From positions 62,001 through 126,000 of IMG/VR virus record IMGVR_UViG_3300020201_000009: DNA of 64,000 nt; one strand, 5' to 3'. Positions 33,290 to 41,415 of this stretch are shown one piece after another. This stretch comes from a virus. Each line of letters opens with the position of its first letter. The stretch's first letter is position 1. Both the position numbers and the translations under genes were made by a program. The notes beneath the pieces were generated by a model. It had not been told where the DNA came from. It saw nothing but the letters and a program-made list of their open reading frames with translations, and made no database searches.

Positions 33290-34477
33290 ATGATTCCCGT
33301 AAGTCTTTTTTATATATTCGCCATAATTCCCTTTTTACTAGGAGGCTATTTTTGGTATCGCGGGAAACAAGTCGTTATCGTCGAATGGTTAATCGGCTCG
33401 GCAGTCGGATTTATATTGGCTGGAATTTTTCATTTTTTCGCCATTCGCGGGCAAACTGACGATAAAGAGGTCTGGTCGGGTCAAATTACCTATGCGAAAC
33501 AGTTTTCCGCGTGGACAGAATACTATGAAGAGGCGATTTATAGAACCGAATATAAGAATGTAAGGAGCTATGTCGCAGGAACCAAAGGTCGGGACGGCCA
33601 TTATGCGACGACAAGAGTAGCCTATCAAGTTTTTTCGCATTGGGCTCCAAGACAAAGAGACCATAAAGCTAAATGGGAAATGTATTCTAACATTGATACT
33701 TCTTATATCATTTCTTTAATCAAGTATCAGGATATTTCCCGTAAATTTGGTCAGACAAAGCCCATAAAGGGAGACAGAACAACGTCAGCACACGACTCAA
33801 AAATGATTGGAGGAGATCCAAACGATTATATTACGGTGAACGGCGATAGTTGGGTGGAGCCAATAACGAAAAATGTCCATTTTGCAAATCGGATGAAAGC
33901 TACGCCCTCTGTCTTTTCGTTTCCTAGCGTACCCGAAAAAATGGCAGTATTCCCCTACCCTTACTGCCCTGACGAATTCTCTTCGAATCGGTTGTTGGGT
34001 AACGCGAATACTTTTATTTCTGCACTTGCGTTTGACCAATTTAACGCGGTTGTGGGGCCGCAAAAAAAAGTAAACGTCATAATGGTAGGAATGTCCGCCA
34101 GTACGGCTTCTAGTTTTGGCAAATGGCAAGAAGCGGCATGGATCGGCGGCAAAAAGAACGATATTGTTATAGTTTATGCGTCGGATAATGGGAAAAATAT
34201 CGAGTGGGTTACGACTTTTGGTTGGACTAACTCCAAAACTGTATTGAGGATGATTGAGAGTAGTGTAATGGAAAATGGGATAAATAACAAACTTCTCCCT
34301 ATTATACAACAAGATATAATTAAATATTACCAATTAAAAGACTTCACCAAAGAATTTGCACATTTGGCCATTTCAGCAAGACCAATACATTTAATATGGT
34401 ATTTGATCGTCGTATCAGTTGTTCAATTCGGGTTGTGGTACTATTTTCATAATAACGAATTCAAAAAAACAAAATGA
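33290..34477 (+). CDS. Large membrane protein, possible TPM-like partner of LemA
   Basis: 395 residues from the ATG at 33290 (a TTG at 33275 overlaps the upstream gene). Two N-terminal TM segments, a soluble central region of about 300 residues and a C-terminal TM segment (IHLIWYLIVVSVVQFGLWYY). The late block KKNDIVIVYASDNGKNIEWVTTF recalls the TPM phosphatase-like fold that accompanies LemA. Assignment is tentative. Confidence 0.5.
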   Translation: MIPVSLFYIFAIIPFLLGGYFWYRGKQVVIVEWLIGSAVGFILAGIFHFFAIRGQTDDKEVWSGQITYAKQFSAWTEYYEEAIYRTEYKNVRSYVAGTKGRDGHYATTRVAYQVFSHWAPRQRDHKAKWEMYSNIDTSYIISLIKYQDISRKFGQTKPIKGDRTTSAHDSKMIGGDPNDYITVNGDSWVEPITKNVHFANRMKATPSVFSFPSVPEKMAVFPYPYCPDEFSSNRLLGNANTFISALAFDQFNAVVGPQKKVNVIMVGMSASTASSFGKWQEAAWIGGKKNDIVIVYASDNGKNIEWVTTFGWTNSKTVLRMIESSVMENGINNKLLPIIQQDIIKYYQLKDFTKEFAHLAISARPIHLIWYLIVVSVVQFGLWYYFHNNEFKKTK

Positions 34478-35406
34478 AAACTATCTGTAAAGTGTTACAT
34501 GGTTCTAGATTATATAAATTACACAATGATAAGTCCGATTGGGATATAAAGGGTATTTTTATACCCGATATCGAAGATTGTCTTTTGTTACGTGCTCCCC
34601 AGAACATGAATCGTAAGGATGAAGACACGAATACTGAGTACCAAAACTTTGCCTTACAAACTTTTCTAGGACATGCTGCGATGGGCCAGTCTATCGCTTT
34701 GGATATGTTACATTGTTCGCCAGAGGATTGTTTCGAAAGTAGTTTAATTTGGGAATATATCGTTCTCAATAAATCAAAATTTTATACTAAAAAAATGCTG
34801 GGCGCTTTGGGCTTTAGCAAATCCCTCGCCATGAAATACGGATTTCGAGCAGAACGAATGGCGGTTGTCGAACTTGTCCTAAATGCTTTAAAAGAGGGTC
34901 GAGCGAAAGGTGCGTCTAGGATGTTTGACCTTTGGGATGATTTGCCAAAAGGAAAATACATTGATTACGATATCGACGCCAGAATGAACCAAAAAGATAA
35001 TCGATACATCGAAGTGGCGGGAAAAAAACTTCAAACGACAATCACTGTAGAATATGGAATCGAAATTCTCCAAAAATTATACGACGGTTATGGCTCAAGA
35101 ACGCAAATGGCGAAAAATCTCGGTGGGGCGGATTTCAAAGCCATTTCTCATTCTTTCCGTATAGCTTACCAACTCAAATCGATCTATACTAATGGAACAT
35201 TTTCCTATCCTCTGCCAGAAACCGAATTCATTAAAGATATTAAGTATCAGAAGCTAAATTACTTAGATGACAATCTTGACCATAAACTTAACGATTTAAT
35301 CACCGAAGTTGAAAATTTGTCTAAAGTTTCTCAATTTCCAAAATCAGTTGACCAAAATTGGTTAGACACATTCACATTAGGTAACTATAACTATAAACTC
35401 AGCTAA
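34474..35406 (+). CDS. RlaP/YcgL-like nucleotidyltransferase (pol-beta superfamily)
   Basis: 310 residues. The N-terminal motif LHGSRLYKLHNDKSDWDIKGIF is the G-S...S-D-x-D signature of COG3541 nucleotidyltransferases, with two aspartates for metal. The C-terminal part is helical. This family was proposed to work with RNA ligases in RNA repair (RlaP), and an RNA ligase is indeed encoded 2 kb upstream. It may add nucleotides to damaged RNA ends; the reaction is unproven. Confidence 0.7.
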   Translation: MKTICKVLHGSRLYKLHNDKSDWDIKGIFIPDIEDCLLLRAPQNMNRKDEDTNTEYQNFALQTFLGHAAMGQSIALDMLHCSPEDCFESSLIWEYIVLNKSKFYTKKMLGALGFSKSLAMKYGFRAERMAVVELVLNALKEGRAKGASRMFDLWDDLPKGKYIDYDIDARMNQKDNRYIEVAGKKLQTTITVEYGIEILQKLYDGYGSRTQMAKNLGGADFKAISHSFRIAYQLKSIYTNGTFSYPLPETEFIKDIKYQKLNYLDDNLDHKLNDLITEVENLSKVSQFPKSVDQNWLDTFTLGNYNYKLS

Positions 35407-35452
35407 TTTGTCACTTAAAGCAATAACTTTGTTAGTAAAAAAGAATAAATAT

Positions 35453-35752
35453 ATGACTGAAATACTAAAAGCCAGTGTAGCATATGCGTTGACAAAGAAA
35501 GTTTTTGAAGACGAAAATATCGAAAAAGAAATTGGGGATATCGCTGTAAGAATAACCAACGCAATATCTCTTGGTTACTTAATGACTCATAGTGAACCGA
35601 TTAGCGGCATTTTAAAAGCTAATAAACTTGTTCACCATTTAGATGAACTTGGCTATCATTGCGGGATGCAACAAGGACCAACGATGATGTCTTGGTATGT
35701 ACATGCTAATTGGGAAATGATGCCTTTGAATCGTAGAGAATCAATCGAATGA
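35453..35752 (+). CDS. Hypothetical protein
   Basis: 99 residues from the ATG at 35453 (a TTG at 35408 would add 15). Helical first half, then a GYHCGMQQGPTMMSWYVH stretch. No family recognised. It overlaps the next gene by 4 bases. Confidence 0.5.
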   Translation: MTEILKASVAYALTKKVFEDENIEKEIGDIAVRITNAISLGYLMTHSEPISGILKANKLVHHLDELGYHCGMQQGPTMMSWYVHANWEMMPLNRRESIE

Positions 35753-35979
35753 AAAAAGCTACCTATATTTTAGATAAAATCGAAAATGGGATTATATATT
35801 TGATAGATCCCAATAATGGTGAAACCACGATTACGAATAACGCAGAAAAAGTTGTAGAAGAAATAAACAAACTCTATCCATTATTTCGAGTTGTATATTT
35901 AGATACTGATAATCAATGGTGGGAGTTGTTACATGAATCGGGGGATTTTAGAGAATTTAGAGAATTCGATAAGAAGTAA
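35749..35979 (+). CDS. Hypothetical small protein
   Basis: 76 residues, acidic, with beta-strand character (ATYILDKIENGIIYLIDP). It is the last gene before a promoter at 36003. Confidence 0.5.
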   Translation: MKKATYILDKIENGIIYLIDPNNGETTITNNAEKVVEEINKLYPLFRVVYLDTDNQWWELLHESGDFREFREFDKK

Positions 35980-36002
35980 AAAAAAACTTTTTTGTTTTCG
36001 CC

Positions 36003-36030
36003 TTGACCTTTGTCTCATTTTTACGATAAT
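36003..36030 (+). promoter_or_regulatory. Promoter predicting a leaderless phosphoesterase transcript
   Basis: TTGACC at 36003-36008, a 16-base spacer, GATAAT at 36025-36030, then exactly 6 bases to the ATG at 36037. This is the same close spacing as at 21790 and 23898. Confidence 0.7.
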
Positions 36031-36036
36031 TGGGTA

Positions 36037-36942
36037 ATGCCGAAGACGTTAATTCTTACAGACGTCCACCATAGAATTGATTTGGTGGATGAAATCGTAG
36101 CTTTAGAAAAGGCCGATAAAGTAATTTGGACTGGCGATTATCAAGACCAATTTGAAGACACCCCGGCAGATGCAAAAAAAACCGCAATCTGGTTAAAGGG
36201 AAAATTGGAAGACCCAAGAAACGTGATGATCATCGGAAATCATGATTGGACGTATATGTACCCGGATAATAAACATGCTTATTGTTCCGGGTTTTCCGAT
36301 GAAAAATCGGAGGCGATTAGAAAAATACTAAATAAGAATGACTTTGCGAAGCTGAAATCTTTCCATGTAGAAAATAATATTTTATTTTCCCATGCCGGTA
36401 TCTCTAAGAGATTTTTAGATTTCGTGGTAAAAAAGGGGGATTGGGATGAAGATAAGGAATATTCTCTAGAAAATATCGTATCTTCTTTAGAAGACTGGAC
36501 AGAGAAAGCAAGATTAGTATACCCAGTTGGTGGAAGCCACCCTCTATTTATGGCGGGCTGGGATCGCGGAGGCCGACAAGATTACGGCGGCATTATTTGG
36601 GAAGATTCTAGGACCCATTTTCCAATTAAAGGGTTGAAACAGATTTTTGGTCACACTCCCGGTAAAAAACCTTATTATATCTTGATCGGGGACCATCATG
36701 GAAACCCCATACTTGTCGGACTGGATAAGTATGATGAAGAATTAAAATCGGGAATGCATAAGGGTAGTTTGGAGACTTGGGGTCTTTGTATTGACACCCA
36801 TACGAATCATTATGCGATTATTGAAGATGAAATCGTGTTGACGGTTAAGACGGTTAAACAAAAGAGGGTATTAGACACGGCTAAAATGGAAGATAAATAT
36901 ATATTAGTTGGAGTAGAAAATTTTTATAAAAGATTACTATAA
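36037..36942 (+). CDS. Calcineurin-like phosphoesterase
   Basis: 301 residues. The metal site is TLILTDVHHR (D-x-H), VIWTGDYQDQ (GD), MIIGNHDW (GNHD), ILFSHAG (H) and IFGHTPGK (GHT). The GHT and SHAG blocks fit the PP1/PP2-like serine/threonine phosphatase or Ap4A hydrolase branch. It starts a new transcription unit with its own promoter and overlaps the dNMP kinase gene by 1 base. Confidence 0.8.
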   Translation: MPKTLILTDVHHRIDLVDEIVALEKADKVIWTGDYQDQFEDTPADAKKTAIWLKGKLEDPRNVMIIGNHDWTYMYPDNKHAYCSGFSDEKSEAIRKILNKNDFAKLKSFHVENNILFSHAGISKRFLDFVVKKGDWDEDKEYSLENIVSSLEDWTEKARLVYPVGGSHPLFMAGWDRGGRQDYGGIIWEDSRTHFPIKGLKQIFGHTPGKKPYYILIGDHHGNPILVGLDKYDEELKSGMHKGSLETWGLCIDTHTNHYAIIEDEIVLTVKTVKQKRVLDTAKMEDKYILVGVENFYKRLL

Positions 36943-37526
36943 TGCAGAAAATTATATTGCTGACGGGTACTAGGCGGGTAGGAAAGGACACTTTCTGGTC
37001 CCTCGTTTGTAAATACGAAACGGATTCCCTGCGTTTTGAGAGGTTCGCTTTTGCGGATGATTTAAAAGACGAATGCGACTCTTTATGTTATTCGTTTTTC
37101 GAAAAGCATATCCACGAACTTACACCGGAAGAAAAGGAAATTTTTCGCCCAATTCTTATTACAGTGGGAATGACTGCAAGAAAGATTGACGAATTATTTT
37201 GGGTAAAAAAACTTGTTAAGCATTTAACAATGTTTAAAAAGTTTTTTGATGGTGCCGAGTTTGTTCCTATAATTTCGGACGTTCGATTTATGAATGAAGC
37301 CGATTACTTTATTAATAAATATGGTAAAGAAAACGTTTGTTTAGTAGGTATTTTTAGAGAAGATAACCCAGAGCCAACGGAAGAAGAAAAGATTCACGCC
37401 CCAATGATGGAAAAATATATTGATTATAGAGTAAACTGGCCTGTGGCGACTGACAATTTAAGTAGGTTAAATATTTACGTAGAGGATTTTTACAACTATT
37501 GGATTAAAAAATATGGAATTAAATAA
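36942..37526 (+). CDS. Deoxynucleoside monophosphate kinase-like
   Basis: 194 residues. The P-loop is GTRRVGKDT (about 8-16), followed by RFAFADDLKDECD, a block typical of T4 gp1-like dNMP kinases and of phosphomevalonate/dephospho-CoA-like folds, and a VPIISDVRFMNEADYF strand with the conserved D-V-R. It would phosphorylate dNMPs to dNDPs for replication. It fits with nrdAB and the ThyX-like gene. Confidence 0.75.
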   Translation: MQKIILLTGTRRVGKDTFWSLVCKYETDSLRFERFAFADDLKDECDSLCYSFFEKHIHELTPEEKEIFRPILITVGMTARKIDELFWVKKLVKHLTMFKKFFDGAEFVPIISDVRFMNEADYFINKYGKENVCLVGIFREDNPEPTEEEKIHAPMMEKYIDYRVNWPVATDNLSRLNIYVEDFYNYWIKKYGIK

Positions 37527-37917
37527 ACTGGAAAATAATAATATCGAAGTTATTAGTATTCAAGATCTAAAAAATAGAATCGAAAAATTACAGGAAGCTT
37601 GGGATAACGCGCTGACTAAGATTTTCAGAGATAATATTTATAGATTAATTGATGAACAAGAAAATCTTAACTCGATTCATTGGGAAAATTACGCTTTTTA
37701 CTTTAACGACGGAGATCCTTGCGAGTTTCGTGCTAGAGTAGATTCGGTGATTGGGGAGGATAAAGACGGGGCGGAGGTATCTTGTAACGATAAGATTATA
37801 GAGTTTTTGTCTTTATTTCCCGATAGATGGTATGAACTAAAATTCGGTAATGATTCTCAGGTAACGATTAGCAAAGACGGTACGTTACAGATTTCAGACT
37901 ATACAGATCATAATTAA
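37513..37917 (+). CDS. FNDGD-motif protein 1
   Basis: 134 residues. Its second half contains YFNDGDPCEFRARVDS, and the next gene carries the equivalent YFNDGDECVFSANTD, so the two are paralogues. The N-terminus is a helical extension absent from the shorter copy. This motif occurs in unnamed phage proteins; function unknown. Confidence 0.6.
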   Translation: MELNKLENNNIEVISIQDLKNRIEKLQEAWDNALTKIFRDNIYRLIDEQENLNSIHWENYAFYFNDGDPCEFRARVDSVIGEDKDGAEVSCNDKIIEFLSLFPDRWYELKFGNDSQVTISKDGTLQISDYTDHN

Positions 37918-37918
37918 A

Positions 37919-38284
37919 ATGTTGACTAAAAAAGAAATAACAAAAGCAATTAAAGATTATCGCAGTATCGGTGAATTGTTAATTGGTAATACCATTGGAT
38001 ATGCAATACAGGGCATCCCGAATTTAGAATCGGTCTCGATTAATTGCAATACGCCTTATTTTAATGATGGAGACGAATGTGTTTTTAGTGCAAACACCGA
38101 TTATCCCGACTTCTGTGATAAAATTGGAACAAGAATTGATTTAGAAAAGGACGACGAAGAAAAAATTATTAACCTTCTTGGTTGCTTTGATGATGAATTT
38201 TATAGAGGTGTTTTCGGAGACCATGTAACTGTTATCTTCTTTAAGAATGGGAAAGTAAAAACAGAAACATCAGGTATCGAATGA
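37919..38284 (+). CDS. FNDGD-motif protein 2
   Basis: 121 residues, paralogue of the upstream gene, with an FNDGDECVF motif near residue 50 and a similar C-terminal ILLG-C-FDDEFY / HVTVIF pattern. Tandem duplication followed by strong divergence. It overlaps the next gene by 4 bases. Confidence 0.6.
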   Translation: MLTKKEITKAIKDYRSIGELLIGNTIGYAIQGIPNLESVSINCNTPYFNDGDECVFSANTDYPDFCDKIGTRIDLEKDDEEKIINLLGCFDDEFYRGVFGDHVTVIFFKNGKVKTETSGIE

Positions 38285-38949
38285 ATGCAAAATTTCATGC
38301 AGATCTCTCTATGAGGCGTTGGAAGTTAAAAGATAGCCAAGATTTTGATTTCCTTTACAAATTACATGATTTTATCGATTGTAGTAAAGAAGTTGAATCA
38401 TCCGGATGCCATCGGCTTCTTACTCACCATCTCTGGTTTGTAAAGAGGGTAGTAATACCTATTTTCGGTCATACTTATATTTCTACATGCGGAAAATGTA
38501 TTAATATTAAGGATCTGTTGGAATCAGATCATATTATGGCCGATTTTGCAGGAAAATATTTACCAACTTTAGAAGATTATTTTTCTTTACTACCCAATAA
38601 TGTTGAAGATAAAGAAAATATTATCTCTTTTAGAAAAAAATATCATATGGGTCGGATTGATTTTCCAGAAGGCTTTTTTGAGTTAGTTGATTCTCCGTGG
38701 CATCAAACTGGAATGATCAAATCTCTATATTTAACCCATAATACTTGGTTTTTAAAAGAGATCATGCCAAAAATTTTCCCTTCATTTCCAGACATACCGT
38801 TAGAAGACAATGAAGAATTAAACCCGAGTTTCTTTTTAAACAGGATGGTTTATGATAATTGGTTAAATAATGGAAGGGCAGGGCATCCGCCTTCATATAG
38901 TAAGATATTAGAGCATAAAAATAAAGAAAAAATTAAAAACACTCGTTAA
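38281..38949 (+). CDS. Hypothetical protein
   Basis: 222 residues, rich in His, Phe and Trp, with many short hydrophobic helices. No family recognised. Overlaps both neighbours by 4 and 1 bases. Confidence 0.5.
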   Translation: MNAKFHADLSMRRWKLKDSQDFDFLYKLHDFIDCSKEVESSGCHRLLTHHLWFVKRVVIPIFGHTYISTCGKCINIKDLLESDHIMADFAGKYLPTLEDYFSLLPNNVEDKENIISFRKKYHMGRIDFPEGFFELVDSPWHQTGMIKSLYLTHNTWFLKEIMPKIFPSFPDIPLEDNEELNPSFFLNRMVYDNWLNNGRAGHPPSYSKILEHKNKEKIKNTR

Positions 38950-39182
38950 TGAAAACCTACGAAGCTAGCGCTATATTAGAGTTTGAAACACTATCCGAAC
39001 TATCTAGAGATGATTTATTTTTATTAAGCAGATCACTTGAAACAGTTCTGAATGGAAATATAAAAAAGTTCTTGAATTCGGGAAATTTTAAAACGTCTAC
39101 CCTGCATCCTTTTGAACTTGACTTTTTCGTTAAAACTCACGATACTAAGGACGATAATTTAGACCAAAAAGATTCGATATGA
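38949..39182 (+). CDS. Hypothetical small protein
   Basis: 77 residues, acidic, helical (DDLFLLSRSLETVLNGNIKK). It overlaps the macro-domain gene by 4 bases, so it may be co-expressed with the ADP-ribose island. Confidence 0.5.
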   Translation: MKTYEASAILEFETLSELSRDDLFLLSRSLETVLNGNIKKFLNSGNFKTSTLHPFELDFFVKTHDTKDDNLDQKDSI

Positions 39183-39679
39183 TTAAACACGTTACTGGAA
39201 ACTTATTAGATTTTACAAATTGGAATGTGATCGCACATTGTTGCAACGCCCAAAACCAAATGGGCAGTGGCATTGCTAAGGCGATCAGGGATGAATATCC
39301 AGTTGCTTGGGAAGTTTATTCTGAAGCTTACCGACTAAATGGTAACAAATTAGAACTTGGATCTATTACGGCGGCTGTTACAGCGGGCGGGAAAAGAATT
39401 ATCAATATCGTAGGTCAAGAATTCTACGGTACAAAGAAAGAAAGCCTAAGGTATGTCGATTATGAAGCAATCTATATGGGTTTAGAAGAAACTCGGTATA
39501 TTTTGGAAAATGCCTTACCGCCATGCGATAAAGGTATAAAATACACTCTTGGACTGCCATATAAGATGGCATCGGACCGCGCTGGTGGCAACTGGAAAAT
39601 TATACTAACTATGATTGAAGTATTGTTTAAAGATTCTCCAATCAACGTTTATATTGTAAGTTTACCAAATGACAAATAA
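39179..39679 (+). CDS. Macro-domain protein (ADP-ribose binding or hydrolysis)
   Basis: 166 residues, a complete macro domain. VTGNLLDF at the N-terminus, VIAHCCNAQNQMGSGIAKAI (the loop that holds the distal ribose) and YTLGLPYKMASDRAGGNW near the C-terminus. Macro domains bind ADP-ribose and may remove it from proteins or nucleic acids, as in DarG. It lies immediately upstream of two NAD-related enzymes and a NADAR gene, which makes a role against ADP-ribosylating or NAD-depleting defences likely. Confidence 0.85.
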   Translation: MIKHVTGNLLDFTNWNVIAHCCNAQNQMGSGIAKAIRDEYPVAWEVYSEAYRLNGNKLELGSITAAVTAGGKRIINIVGQEFYGTKKESLRYVDYEAIYMGLEETRYILENALPPCDKGIKYTLGLPYKMASDRAGGNWKIILTMIEVLFKDSPINVYIVSLPNDK

Positions 39680-39893
39680 AATTTTTAAACAAAAAGATAT
39701 CTATATCTTGGAGGCGATTAAGTTTCGCGCTCAAAAGAAATTGGCGGAAATTCAAGAATTGTCGGATTTCGCAGGAGAAATTTTGGGAGTTAAAGGAGAC
39801 AGCGATTGGCTCTGTGATTATATATATGATCTAGAAACAACGACACAAGATTTATTAAATGGATTAAAGATTAGATTAGAGAACAAAGAATAA
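39669..39893 (+). CDS. Hypothetical small helical protein
   Basis: 74 residues, helical (AIKFRAQKKLAEIQELSDF). It overlaps the macro-domain gene by 11 bases and ends 4 bases before the NAMPT-like gene. Confidence 0.5.
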   Translation: MTNKIFKQKDIYILEAIKFRAQKKLAEIQELSDFAGEILGVKGDSDWLCDYIYDLETTTQDLLNGLKIRLENKE

Positions 39894-39897
39894 TAAT

Positions 39898-41400
39898 ATG
39901 CTACAAATACTGCCAGTAATTCAAAATGACTTTTATAAGCAAGGTCATTTTAAAATGTACCCAGAAGGTACAACAAAAATCTATAGCAACCTGACTCCAC
40001 GGAAAAGCCGTATTCCCGGTATAAATCATGCCGTACTTTTTGGAACACAATATTTTATTAAAGAATATCTAATTAAACAATGGAATGATAATTTTTTTAC
40101 CAAAAAATGGGAAGATATATCACTAGAGTATACAACGATCATTAACTCTACTCTTGGCCCCGATGCAATTTCGATTAATCACGTTCACGAGTTACACAAG
40201 CTTGGCTATCTCCCACTTTCGATTAAGAGTTTACCGGAAGGTTCGAAAGTCCCTATTCGTTGCGCGTGCTTGACCATTACGAATACGGTAGATCATGCTT
40301 ATTGGCTTGTTAATTTCTTGGAAACCATCCTTTCAACTGTCACTTGGTCGCCTTCGACTGTAGCAACTATTGCTCAGGAATTGAAGAGAGTTTTAATGAA
40401 GTACGCAAAAGAAACTGGAAACGAGGCATTTGTACAATGGCAGGGGCATGATTTCTCCATGCGCGGGATGTCTAGTTTGGAGTCAGCCTGTGTCAATGGC
40501 GGCGCTCATTTAACTTCTTTCACGGGCACGGATACTATTCCAGCCATCCAGTGGTTAAAAGAGTATTATTGCGCCGATTATACAAAGATGCTGGTGGGTG
40601 CCAGTGTGCCAGCTACAGAGCACTCTATTATGTGCATGGGTAGCCAAGAAGGTGAGTTATCGACCTTTAAACGTTTACTCGATTTATTTCCAAGAGGAAT
40701 TCTATCTGTTGTATCCGATACATGGTCGCTGATGAAAGTTGTTCTAGAAATCCTGCCAGCACTAAAAGAGCAAATATTAGCTCGTGAGGGGACTCTTACT
40801 ATTCGCCCTGATTCATTTTGGACAGATCCAGTAGATTGCCTATGCGGGTTTGATGGTTATCACCCCCAAATGGCGAATATGGGAGCGGCTGAGATTGAAG
40901 TTGTACGTAAAGGTCTTATTGAATCTCTTTGGGATTTATTCGGCGGCACGGTCAATATTAAGGGCTATAAAGAGTTAGACCCTCACATCTTTGCTATCTA
41001 TGGAGATTCTATCACAATTGATCGCGCAACGAAAATTTCAGAGAGGCTTAAAGAAAAGGGGTTTGCTTCCACAAACTGTTGTTACGGTGTGGGTTCCTTT
41101 AGCTACCAATTTAACACAAGGGATGTACTTGGATTTGCTGTTAAAGCGACATATGGAGTAGTTAATGGAGAGGCCCGCAATATCTTTAAAGATCCAATTA
41201 CAGATGATGGAATGAAGAAGTCAGCAAAGGGTCTTTTAAGAGTCGATAAAATTAACGGAGAATATGTAATGAGAGATTGCGTTAGTATTGAAGAAGAAAA
41301 GGGTGGCGAACTATTAGAAGTATTTCGTGATAGTAAACTTTTAATTGAAACCACGCTGACAGAAGTTCGCCATCGTATTAATGAAGGTATCGACATTTAA
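39898..41400 (+). CDS. nadV: Nicotinamide phosphoribosyltransferase family (NadV/Namat-like)
   Basis: 500 residues, full length for the family. Landmarks: QNDFYKQGHFKMYP at the N-terminus, YSNLTPRKSR, QGHDFSMRGMSSLES, CMGSQEGELSTFKRLLDLFP, IRPDSFWTDP and YGDSITIDRA. NAMPT joins nicotinamide to PRPP giving NMN. In the phage NARP1 pathway the homologous enzyme (Namat) instead joins nicotinamide to ADP-ribose pyrophosphate, giving NAD+ directly. The next gene is a PRPP-synthetase homologue, the other half of that two-gene pathway, and no NMN adenylyltransferase is seen in the window. Sequence alone cannot decide which donor is used. Confidence 0.9.
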   Translation: MLQILPVIQNDFYKQGHFKMYPEGTTKIYSNLTPRKSRIPGINHAVLFGTQYFIKEYLIKQWNDNFFTKKWEDISLEYTTIINSTLGPDAISINHVHELHKLGYLPLSIKSLPEGSKVPIRCACLTITNTVDHAYWLVNFLETILSTVTWSPSTVATIAQELKRVLMKYAKETGNEAFVQWQGHDFSMRGMSSLESACVNGGAHLTSFTGTDTIPAIQWLKEYYCADYTKMLVGASVPATEHSIMCMGSQEGELSTFKRLLDLFPRGILSVVSDTWSLMKVVLEILPALKEQILAREGTLTIRPDSFWTDPVDCLCGFDGYHPQMANMGAAEIEVVRKGLIESLWDLFGGTVNIKGYKELDPHIFAIYGDSITIDRATKISERLKEKGFASTNCCYGVGSFSYQFNTRDVLGFAVKATYGVVNGEARNIFKDPITDDGMKKSAKGLLRVDKINGEYVMRDCVSIEEEKGGELLEVFRDSKLLIETTLTEVRHRINEGIDI

Positions 41401-41415
41401 TATAAAAACATAAAA

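Noticed and set aside
33797-34333. 178-residue open frame on the minus strand
   Set aside because: It lies wholly inside a well-formed plus-strand membrane protein gene, has no recognisable motif and an unnatural composition; it is a shadow frame.
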